NCBI RefSeq assembly: GCF_000003815.2
Contig: NC_049989.1
Coordinates: forward strand, 1,849,644-1,913,643
Origin: Branchiostoma floridae
Lineage: Eukaryota > Chordata > Leptocardii > Amphioxiformes > Branchiostomatidae
Reading direction: 5' to 3'
DNA length: 64,000 nucleotides
The first letter of the stretch is position 1. Every line of letters starts with the position of its first letter. This document shows, piece after piece, positions 22,601-34,600 of this stretch. A model generated the notes under the pieces. The model saw only the letters and a program-made list of their open reading frames with translations, had not been told where the DNA came from and did no database searches. The translations under genes were made by a program, and so were the position numbers.

Positions 22601-25600
22601 TGTTTTGGACAGACCCAGACAAAAGACTTCTGCCATCCTCACACAAAGTGCGCTACGATGATTAATCTGATTTTGAAAGAATAATAACGTTAGTGCTTGC
22701 AGCAGTTTTGTTTTGATGTTTTGCAGACACATGTCTGAGTGCTTAACCTGTCACATAGGGATTTCGCATCTGCTGTTTGACTTCATGTTATTTGTCATTA
22801 TCACCACATCTGCCTTTTACCTGGTTTATCGCACCAATTAGTAATTACCCAGAACCATTAATGATGACAGATGTTAGCTGTTGTTGTGATGGTGTTGGGA
22901 TAATCCACACGACCCAGATGCAATGTCCAGTCTATAGAAACTCCAGACATATTTTTAGGTCCAGTTAGGGCTGTCTCCAGGACCTGTCCTTCTGTCCTTC
23001 GACGGAAATTTTCTTGTTGGGACAAAAAATACTTTTATCCCGTCTGTGACCAAAATGACATCAAACTGTTGAAAATGTACCTTCATTAGCTTAGAATGAC
23101 TTACTTCTGTATCTGTATCTGTATCTATATAGCCGGTATAACCGCCATTCGGCGTAACACACCAGCTTCGCAGGCGCGCGGCGCGGCAGCAGCTGGTTAT
23201 ATTACACCGAACGACCCGTCACTTAACTAGGAAAATCAACAATATGCGCTCCCAAACAATGAGTGGGATGGAAAACAAATTCAAGCCGGAGATAGCCCTG
23301 TTGCAGTTGTACAAAATTGTATGTCCTGGCATCCCGTCTCCATGGTTGACATGCCCTCGGGGACAAGTCAACACAAAACCTAATGATTACCAAACAGCTG
23401 ATAAGGTGATGCCCTTAAGGTGACTGTAATTGCTTTCCCTGTCTGGAAACTTTGTCTTCCCGGTGCAAAGAAAAGGTCTAGTAAGATGCTTAAGGCTTGT
23501 CTGGGTATTGTGTCTCCTTAGAGGTGGTAACAAGACGTCCATTTTTTTATTGACTTCAATCAGCCTGTCTTTTGTCATAAACCCATAAACTCAAGGGATT
23601 TAAAGAAAGTGGTCACCTGTCACTGTAGACAGATGGCTACTATAACGCCACATTTCCAAACCGGGGCCCACATGTATATGTGGATAATATACACAAATAA
23701 TGCCCATGCATGACTCTTCTCTTTACGTCTTGTATAGTTTGGTGTCTTTTAACTTAAACCATACTCTTCAAGAACATACCAAAAAATAACAAACCATACT
23801 CTTCAGAACCATACTCGTCTTTCCAGAACAGTGTTCTGGAAAGCTGCCCAGCTGGGCCCCAGTTTGGAAATGCGATTTAGGTCTAAGACAGGATTCTTAA
23901 TGCTAGTGTTTACAGAAGAAAATTTAAAGGCCTGCCAAAAAGTGGTCAGGTGGTAGTCTCTACCAGGCTCCGTGGATCGCTGGACAAATAGTAGAAATTG
24001 ACCAAACAGAGTCAATAGTACGCTAGTTGAGTCGGCAAGCCAGAGGAGTCAGTGGGCTAGCCACAAATTGACTCCTATATATGCCAAGCCAACTCTCCTA
24101 GCGCACGATTGACTCTATTTGTCCAATCTCTACTATTTGACCAGTGATCTGCCAAGCCTAGAGGCTAGCCAGGTGGTCCCTGTGTAAAGGTCGTTATTAC
24201 AAGAACAGTATTGATTGTAAATTTGTACCTAGTAAGATAAGCAAGTAAGCCTTAAAGTGTAATGGTTTCAAATCAGACATTGATTTTTATAACAAAAAAA
24301 TCGATGACATCTTGAGATCCGTGTTCAGAGTTGCCTGCAGGCAATCTACTTGCTATAAAATAACAGTAGTTTTTACGGTGGGAGATACTAAAACAGTGAT
24401 ATATGGTTTAAGGCACTAAATTAAAGTTTCATTCGTGGAGTTGAACGAAACCATGGTATCGACAGATGGCTATTTCATGGTCTAGTGCATCATGTATTCA
24501 AGGTAACAATTTTAACAACTTGAACCTGTGACATCAAAGTAGTTACGTGGAAACTCGACAATGGTTCACATACCTTTGTTGTCTTGCAGTGGTGACAAGT
24601 CTTTGAAAATAATTCCCAGATGAAAAACTTTTCTCTTGATACTAATATATAGTACAATGTGACCACTACACTTTAGCTAAGACTACCTCCCTTACAAAAT
24701 CCATTCCAGGTCACAAATGAACCAATAAAGCAACAGTTGTGAAAACATACCTTTCTTGTATAACCGAGGGTGGATGGTTCTTTTAGATGCTGCGGTAGGG
24801 AAGACTTGCACAGGTAGTGAGAGTCAACAAAGACCTAGAGACTAGGGCATTCCGTCTGACTGACTGAAGCTACGTACTCCTATCCTTTATTCAATTGTTG
24901 TTTCCTGGGGAAAACATGCTAGCAAATAGGCAGCATAAGACGTCATTGCTTAGGCATGTCCAAAGGCTTTGCCTATCTGTAAATGTAATGTATTTATCTG
25001 TATGATGTTTCCGTTATACAGTTAAAAGTGACTGTATGTTTGCGTGGAATTTTTTCCTATGTAAGGCATTCTTGCCATCCTTCCATCCTGTTACCTCGAT
25101 GCTGTCCAATACCTGCAGTGGTTTGAAATTGTAAGGATACCAGGGATTTTTCCTTGGTAATATATAGTTATCTGTTTTTTCATTGCCGCATCTATCCAAA
25201 TGGGCCGTCATTTCATCATGAAACTTAGATCAGGATACATTAGTGCTCAAAAGATAACACGTCATTCGGCTGTCCATCCTCATATAAGGTGTACGCAAGG
25301 CTGTCTGGCTTCGCTTTCCTGCCAATTGTACGGTGAGGTGGCTCGATGGCCTTGTGGTTACAGTTGTAGTGACAGTTGCTGACTCAGAACCTGGAGGTAC
25401 CGGAGTTCCAATGCCTGACTGGTCTATCTCTATGGTTTTCCATTGGGAAAGGCACTTATTGACTTAACACCAATTTCCTTTACCACTCAGGTTTAAAAAA
25501 ATACTTTTACCTCGGATAGGGCGTTAAATGGAGGTCTTGTGTTTTAGAAGAGCGACACCTCGAGCATGTTAAAGAACCCATCACACTTATTGAAAATAGT

Positions 25601-28600
25601 AGGGATCCATCCCAGTGTGATTGGATGAAATAAATCTGTCCAGAAATGCAGCTTGCAGGACCATCTCTTCAGTACAAACCTGGGATGTTGCGGCATGAGG
25701 TACATTTGTAGTTTTCAGTGTGTGCAATACAAACAAGCATTAAAATAAAAGATTTCTGTCAAATGCTTTGGTCATCCACAATATAGTCCTGGGTGTTAGT
25801 TGCAATTACCTAAAACTATTATAGTAAAAGGATATTTTATTTTGAAATTTTACTATCAAAAAGGTTTAAAATTTTGCTTTGACTTTCCATTGCAACAATA
25901 GCACACAACACTTTTACTATCATGTTAGAGATACATGTACAACTTGGGCTTTTCACCATTGACACACTTGGCAAAAGCAACAGAAAGCGAAGTCACTGAA
26001 ACACATTCCTCACTCCCTCTGCTAGCTTTAATCAAACAGGTGTTCCTGAGTTGTGCTTTATTAATTGTGCGAGTACTTCCAGCTGCTAGTTGTCATAACC
26101 GTATATGGTTGATAGTTGCCGGGCTACAGTCTGTCAGGACGCTGCTATAAAACAGTTGATGCTTGTACTTGAAAATTGCTGTTTGACAGATGTGAAATAA
26201 CTACATGTTATTGTGTGTGTAAGTCTTACAGAAAATATTCTGACCACCTACAGCTGTTTCCAACTGTTTCATGTGCCTTGTGAATTCATTTGCTACAGTG
26301 GTGGTTTTATTGCACTGCGTAGGAGGGACAATTTACAGCTGAAACAATTCTATAGTACAGTAGTGATACATCGAAAACACAAATTTGCAGTGGAGAGATC
26401 ACTGGGAAAATTGTGACAATTAGAACTACTGCAAAAGGCTATGATTTGCAGAAAAATGTTATTTTTGTGACCTCTCCACCCCAAATTCATGCCACCACAA
26501 ATGTGCATTTTTAATGTATTCCTAACGTTACATGTAATACAAAAATTGTTTCAGCTGCGAACTTGTTTAGAGCACCACAATAACATCCTTTCCCTTTCTA
26601 CCTGAAGACTTGTCCTTGCGAAAATAAATGAATTAAAGATAAGCCAGGTGCGACATGTCAAGATTAGGCCGGATTCTTGGAGCGTAATCTTGTGAAAAAA
26701 ACCTTTCCCATTTCACATTCCCCATTTCACAACCTACACACCTGGTCTAACTGTTTTCTTCTGAGAAGCAAGAAACCAACAGTCCTGTTTTCCAATCTGA
26801 TTCCCTCTTTGTGTATATACCGAAAGGTTCGAAGATAAGGTTGTTTACCTTCAGACTTCATTAAGTTGTATTTCATTCAGATCAAAGTTTATAGTCAGTA
26901 TATTGGTCCAGAAATAGATTTATAGCTGTAAAATAAAAGCGTTACCTTAGATGTCTCATCAACTTGTCAATCTAAAGCAATAAGCTTAATTGATTAAGTT
27001 AGATATCTAGAGTTTTTGTTAACTCTAATAGTCCAAACTACAATTTACAAAGCTAGCGTTGCGAAACATCGGCTTTAGCTTTAAGCCAGCAACAGTTTTG
27101 TTAGTCCGTTGCTATGGAAAGTTAAGCCTGTGTCTTTACACTTGCAGTATGGAGTGGTAGTATAACTGCCATATGCATCCTGGGTCAATACATTTTGTAC
27201 ATGACTAGAAATAGTACTCTGCCAAATTGTATAGCTTCCTTTATGTGTTTGTAAAGTTCAATTGTTTGAAAGAAAGGTGGTGGGAGACTTACCTAGCAAT
27301 AGGTAGCAGTTCTGGAATTTTGACATTATTTCTTTCTCTAGTTTAGGGCCCACTTGCAGATAGACATGCAAAGGTTAGGCGTGACAGGTCATTCAGTGTA
27401 AGGGACCTGACGTTATTTACTGGGGGGGGAGGGCTGGTGCAAAATAGGTCTGGTAAAAAATTTTTCAATGGCCCCCCCCACGCCCCCAAAGATTTTTCTA
27501 TGGCCCTCCCCCCGCCCCAAAAAATTTTTCAATGCCCCCCCCCCCCCCAAATTTTTCCCTGCCTTTTCCATTACACACAGTCTATCATTAAATAATATAG
27601 CAATAACAATAGCGGTAGCATTGTTTGAACGTGACGACGATCGGGGTGTCAAGACCCGCGCGTCAACAAATTACGCACGTTGGAGTCCTGCTGGGCATAT
27701 GTTATCTCCCAAAGTTTTACAACAGCCGAGTTTTCATTTTGATGACATATATACAAACATGTAGCACTTGATGTTGTTACACTCACGCTGCAACGGTTAT
27801 AAGACTTACCTTGTCTGATATCACTTCTCCGATCTACGTGAAAAAAGTCTCTGATACATGGTAACGTTTAATACGCAAGATCACGAAACTGAGCGTTTCC
27901 GCCAGACCGACGGCTAGCTGTTAAAGGCCGTCCAGGTCCGTCCGGACTCGGGGGTTAGGGGCATGCTACCCGGGAAATTTTGATATTTTTGACCCTCTAA
28001 AACGAAATTTCCCGCATTCTGTGAGGCAAAAAACTGTGGATTTTATGCGTCCACATCAACGAAGAGAAAAGCGGGCGGAGAGGGGCGGTAATCCAAGGCG
28101 ATCTTCTCCACTACACATGTACGAAATTTAACAAAAGAAACAAATTAATGTTGTAGTTGGAAGAGACTTGGTACATTTTAGCGATATCGTTACGAACACC
28201 GCTTCAAGACTGCTTCAATCTTTCCAAAACGGGAGTTATTTCGGCCAATTGCAACCTACAAACTTGCCAAAAAAATTTCGCGCCACCATGATTACGTCAT
28301 ATGCAGCAGAGATAGAGCCCGCTGTTACGAAAGTAAACATCGTAATGTTTTATCCCGTTGCCGTCCGTGAACCATTCCGTATACAAAGAACAGATGCACG
28401 CAGGATTTATATTCATACCAATTTTAGTTTCTACTGTTTTCTTAAACTTCGTGCGAACATGGAATCACACGACAGAGGCGGCTGCAGAAAATTTCTCAGT
28501 CTCAGTATGGGGAGGGCGAACTATATCAACGTAATCCTTGGGGGTCCGGGGCATGCTCCCCCGGGAAAATTTGGAAATCTTGCATATCTGAAACGATCTT

Positions 28601-31600
28601 TCCTAAATTTTGATGGGAAAAATTTGCTGGCAGACTAAGCTAAGTTTAATAGCCTTTCTATTAGAACTTCACATGGTTTTGAGGGCGACGATGCCCCCAA
28701 CGTATTTCCACGATTTCGAGCGCCGGGCATGGCACGAGCCGTCGCAAGGTAAGTCTCAGGAGAAATGTCATTCAAATGATGAAGTTTGGACCCTCTGAGA
28801 CACGATTTTCTGCATTTTGAGGGATAAATTTCGCTGGTAGACTATGCTAAATGTAATGACAATTTTCTGTCAGAGGAAGAGATTTTTGATGGCAACGAGT
28901 GCCGAAGTGTTGTGTGCGCCGGAGGCACAAGCCGTCGCAAGGGACGTCCAGAGAAAAATTAAAATTTTGACCATCTGAAACTTCATTTCCTGCATTTCAG
29001 GGGCACATTTTGCTTGTATTTATCAAGGCCCCTAAGGCAATTTTTTTTCAATGGCCCCCCCCTCGGCTCAAAAAATTTTTCAATGGCCCCCCCCTCGGCT
29101 CAAAAAATTTTTCAATGGCCCCCCCCACCTATGCACCAGCCCTCCCCCCCGGTAAATATCGTCAGTTCCCTAATATAGCGAACTGCCCACAAGCTGGTAT
29201 ATGTGTTTTGATGAAGAGTGGTTATATCGGCAATATGGATACAGATGGGAGATGGCTACCCAATTAAAAAAAGCATGAGAATCAATTTTTAAAACTTCCA
29301 AAGCACAAAGTACTGTACATCTTGAAATGTTTCCAGTTTTTTCACTTTAGCAGATTTACTTCTCCATTGTTATTTCATCTAACCACGATATACTGGAAAA
29401 GCTCTGCAAGCTCGTCTAGGCATGTTTTAAGAAGAGAGAAGAAGCATATAAACTGTAGTATATATAACAGAGCTTTCCGATTACTCCCTAGGTACCAAAC
29501 TGACTGCATTTAGCCCCAATGGGGCATGAATATGCAATAAACTTCATTGTCATTGTCATTTAAAAAAGAAAACGCATGAATATATAGCTTTAGTGTATTA
29601 CTACTTTTAATGTATTACTACTGCAGTATAAAATTGTTTCTCCTGTGAAGTTCAAAAACACAACAAAAGACACTTTTCCCCTTGTCCCGTGAAATTTAGT
29701 CCCTGCAAAAATAACAAAATGCAGTGGTCCTTGAATTGTCGCATGCCAGCCAACAAACCAAGGCCGGTAAAAAAACATTATTACCTGAAAAGGGGGAGAC
29801 TGGAGTTACTGGTACAGCTCTGTTTGCCAAGAGCCGAGTTCTTTGTTGGAGCTGACAAGTTGTTTTCATGTCAGCATTTTTAACGTCTTCAGGTCAAAAG
29901 GTTAGGAGCAAAATGGGTTCTTAAATAGGCAAGATGGTGCAATGCCTTGATAAGGACCTGGCAAGCTGTGTGTAATCACTGTAATGTTATGTTAAACAAT
30001 GGATCTTATCCAGATAGCAATTACTGTAAATGCATTTAATTTCGCAGGGATTTAATTTCGCGGTAGCGGGAAAATGGACTTTTCGCTGTGGTTTTAATTT
30101 CGCGGTAGCACCATGCACTGTAGTCTCTTACTGTTATGGAAAAAATGTTTGCGGTGGTTTTAAATTCGCGGTGAAGCAGCCGCCGCGAACATTTCTGCAT
30201 TTACAGTACTCCAGCAACTGGATATGATTTTGGAAATGGTCAGACGTTTTGGGCAGAATCCACTACCTTTTGTCAGTGTCACTATAAAAGAGATGTGGTT
30301 GGAGAGCAGGTTTATGAATGGGCAATTAAACAATCTTAAGGTGGGGTCACACATGCGTATATATTCAAGTCCGATTGAGGTGCGTATGACGCTCTTAGTC
30401 TCTACCAGGCTCCACAGGGCGCGGGAAAAATAGTACAAATTGGACAAAAATAGATACATAACATGCCAGATGAGTTAGCTGACCGAGAAGTATGGTTAGT
30501 GACCCAGCTAACTCGTCTGACATGTTACCTGTTTACGTTTGTCCAATTTCTATTATCTTTACAACGGCCTGTGGAGCCTGGTGGAGGTAAATACTCCCTT
30601 GCGCGCCTCATACGGACTTAAATATATACGCATGTGTGACCCCACCTTTAGGTCCAGCCAAACATCAAAATGTTGTCTTTGCTCCCCTCTGTCATGTCTT
30701 TAACAACATTATTCAGTTAATGCTTGCAGTCTTTCGTCTATTGCTAAGACTGCACCAGGGTGCTTTCTTGGTACATCCAGTGTGAGCAACTGTTTGTGGA
30801 TTGGTTAAAGTGTCACCCATAATACATATAGCTCTATCTGTGACAAAACTAAACAATCAATCAGACTTCCAAGTAATGATGGCCTGTGCTTAGTTTTCAA
30901 AACCAGATAGAAAAGCAGTTGACAGTTATTACATTTACAGTTAACAACGAAATTATTCATATTCTTCAGAAGTCAATAACAATTAAAAAGAGTTTGAATA
31001 CTTTTAATTCTATTAATTATTATGATATTCAAACTCGAGAATATCTTTTTGGCCTGTAGTTTGCTTTTAATGTGTTTGTCTTGACTTTGTTGTTTTCCAC
31101 AAACTGGTATTCAAATGTGAAGAATGAGTTCTCACGTCACACTGCCCCCACCTTAGACCCGATCGCTTGTGTATATTGACTTTGGTATGCACTAGTTGCA
31201 GTGTTTGGAAATGTAGGAGCTTTCAGTTTGTTGATGACTTAGCAGAGAATGTAGCTTCGAACTGTATATATATATAGAGAGCACGTGGAGCATGTACATG
31301 TACTAGAGTAAGGTGGGGATGATGCTGACCAGGGTAAGAGTACAACGTTCCCAGATTATGATATACAACAAGTTCAAGTTGGTTTTAACTTCATGGTACA
31401 AACACAAGGAAAAAGGGAAGTGTGCGCAGTCGAAACAATTCTGCCATACATGTATTTGTGTTGTCATGAATATGCTGTGGAAAAATCATTGCAAAAGCCA
31501 CATCGAAAATAAACCACATCAAAACCACCATGCAATGTATAAGTCTCATGATTTATGTTGTACTCTTTTCAGAATATGTGCAAAAAGTGCCCATAGTGCC

Positions 31601-34600
31601 CATAGCCTGGATACCAGACTCCGCCCAATCTCAATAAAATATCCATCAGAGTCTAACTCAGGGCCTGCTGTAGAACTTCCTTGGGACCATGTTGGCCCTA
31701 GAGCCAAGGAGTTGGGCTTTATAGGCTCTGGAAACATTCTGGCACCTAGGCTAGCCCCTGTTGACTTTGGTGGAGTTTCTTTCACATATTGCCCGTTTCA
31801 CTATCTGTCCTGCTGTTCACTGCTGCCCTGTGGCTCGGGGGCCTCCTTGTGGCTGCCCTTGCCAGACTAGACATACAGACGAGTTCCTCTCCCAGGACCA
31901 GATTTATCAGTCCTCACTCTTCTTGGGCAGTGTTCTCCTTGGGAAGTTTTGACAGAATTGTTACTGATAAAACGACCCATTGAAGTATTGACTATAGTGG
32001 CCCCATGTTGAATGTTTGTCTCTCTGTCCCTCTATCTCCAGTGCTGCTCCATGGCTGCTTGCGGCTGCCCTTGCCAGACACACAGTGGACGAGTTCCTCT
32101 CCCAGGACCTGGCACAGTACCACAGGCAGGCAGAGGAGGAGCAGGAGGAACAACAACAGCCTCGTAAGTTTCCTGCGGGACTCGTTTTTTTCTGGTTAAA
32201 GCCCATCACACATACAGTACTTTCCCATGTAACTTGCTTCTACAAGTTACAACAATAGTTTCTTTCCCTGGACAGCCAAATTTTGGAAATTTCTTGACGA
32301 CGACTGTTTCCCTGCTGTCTACTACTTATCAGCCTTCAAAACAAATGTCCACGGCTATCTCCATGTACAATTATTTCCAACTTCTTAGTTCATTGCCTTG
32401 AAGTGGTCTAATGACCTTGCCCTGAATAATCTTGTTAAAAAAAAATTTGTTGAAAATTTCTGTGTATGCGTTAACTCACAAATTTTGTATTCTGGCAATT
32501 TCTGGGTATATTTTAATACACTTCTTGTTAGATATGCAGATCTTAATTGTATTACGTACTTATTTCTTTGTTTCGTTTAAGAACTTGAGGCAGAAAGACT
32601 GGCCAAGGCAGCGTTTAACAGAATACGTGGGCTGTGCAATGACTGGAGCAGAGATGGGCTGCCGACCCTGCAGCCGTGTAGGAAGTCCCTGCCAGAGTCT
32701 TCCCTCTGCAGCATCAAAAACACCCGCAGAAGGATGGAGGATCGCCACCTCAGAGTCCCCGATCTCAACTTCCTCTTCAACCTCAAGGTTAGGAAGACCT
32801 TTGTCTACTGTAGATTAAGTGTTTGTGATGGAGTTAGTTTTGCGATGTGAATTTCCAAATTGCTGCTGTACTACAGAATAGGACTTCCACTTTTCAGTCC
32901 TTAATGAAGCTAGTCATTTTCACCTTAGAAGAGGGAGGAAATAGGTTTTAAGTACCCAAGAGCACAACATTTGGGTCTGCCAGCCGTTGCATTTCTAAGT
33001 CAACAATCCTAACTACAAACCACCTTGCCTAGGTGTATATGTCGCAACATTCTATTTCTTTGGACAAAGTCAAAATCTTAGATACAGAACAGGACAGAAT
33101 TTCTTTGCACGGGGCGTAAAGGAGGCAGTGCACATCAGAGCCCACCGGCCCACCCTCAACAGAGATGGGGGACGACATAGACTTTCTGATACTTATGACA
33201 CCGTCCTGCAAAAGCGGTGTGTTCTTGACGTCACTGCTGGAGATAGAAGGGTCTTTCATTCTGTGAACAAGGTTAACGGAGCCCGTCCAAAAATTTAAAG
33301 GGTTAAGTCCTTATACTTTAATTTTGGTGTTGGATGTAAAGTATCAGCATTTTTCTATTAACACCTTGCCATTGTTCACTAGGACCAAGAAGAACAGTGC
33401 TTGTATGGTGTGTTTGATGGCCATGGAGGCATTGACGCCGCCAACTACACTGCTGCCCATCTCTACGTCAACATCGTCAGACATCCCAGTTTCCATGACG
33501 ACGTGGAAACTGCTCTCAGGGAATCCAACCTTGCCACAGATGCAAAATTTTGTGAGAAGGCCAAACAAGAGGTAATAGACTGATCCTGACTGTCTATCAC
33601 AATTAGCCATTGATACTAATGATATCATGCTAATTCGTATGGCTATTGTAAATGTTGGAGCCGTGTATATTTTCCCTTCTTTTCAGCATCGTCTCTAAAG
33701 TAAATTTTCGACACATTGAATATACGTTTTAAATTCATTTCTGCTCTAGTGCAGACTTTTTACCCGCAAACTTGAAACAAGGTTAAGACCTCCTTTACCA
33801 CAAAATAAAGTCCCTACAGAAATAGAAATGAACTTACAGTAACATTGAAATGTAGGAATGACATTTGCATGAGCTAGACAATGATCCATTACACATGTGT
33901 CTTGCTATCACGTGTTAGGGCCTGAGGAGTGGTTCAACTTCAGTGATCGTACTGATCCGAGGCAGCAGCCTCTACGTGTCGTGGTGTGGGGACATGATGT
34001 GTCTTTATCTCACCTTAGGGCCTTAGGAGTGGTTCGACTGCAGTGATTGTACTAATCCGAGACAGCACCTTGTACGTGTCGTGGTGTGGGGACAGCTCGG
34101 CTATGGTCATCAGGAAGGAGAGATGTCTGGAGATCATGGAGGCACACAAACCGGAGAGAGAAGTAGGCATATTGTAGGCATAGGCACAGGCTATTGTATG
34201 ACTAATAAAAAAGTATATAGAAGTATATGTGATACAGGAGTTGTGGTAGTGACTAGTAAGTCTCAAGGAAGTGTTAAACTTTCCCTCAATCAAATGTCCA
34301 CTGTTTAAATGATTAGCATTATGTGCTATATCATAGGATGGCTTGTATATTTTCCGTTTAAATTGATTCATTACTTGTTGTGATCAGGCTTTTGTGAAAC
34401 AGGGAACAAAACTTACTTTGTGGTTGGGTTGGGTTGGGTTGGGTTGCCCCCCAAAAATGCCAAAGTTGATACTTTGTTGGCAGGGCAATTTCGATACTTG
34501 TGTCTTTTGACACCCTCTCATGGTTACCACTCACCCAGAGCTGGACTTGACTGGAAAAGTCGTATCTGAGAGGGATACAGAGCCAGCGGCCCCTTCTACA

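Larger units (their letters stand above)
19842..32041. other. First intron of the PPM1 gene, repeat-rich, no other gene supported
   Basis: This 12.2 kb intron has a good donor (gtaggt) and acceptor (ctatctccag). I found no second gene in it. It holds several MITEs, a SINE, a 1.8 kb TIR element and a LINE remnant, listed separately. The stretch 20,000-22,900 is AT-rich and featureless to my reading. Confidence 0.7.

Noticed and set aside
28168-28638. A 156-codon plus-strand frame inside the 1.8-kb TIR element
   Set aside because: There is no recognisable transposase motif. The composition and overlap with subrepeats suggest chance.
31313-31870. A 185-codon plus-strand frame
   Set aside because: No domain or splice logic is found; its end overlaps the dead PPM1 exon 2 copy in a different frame.
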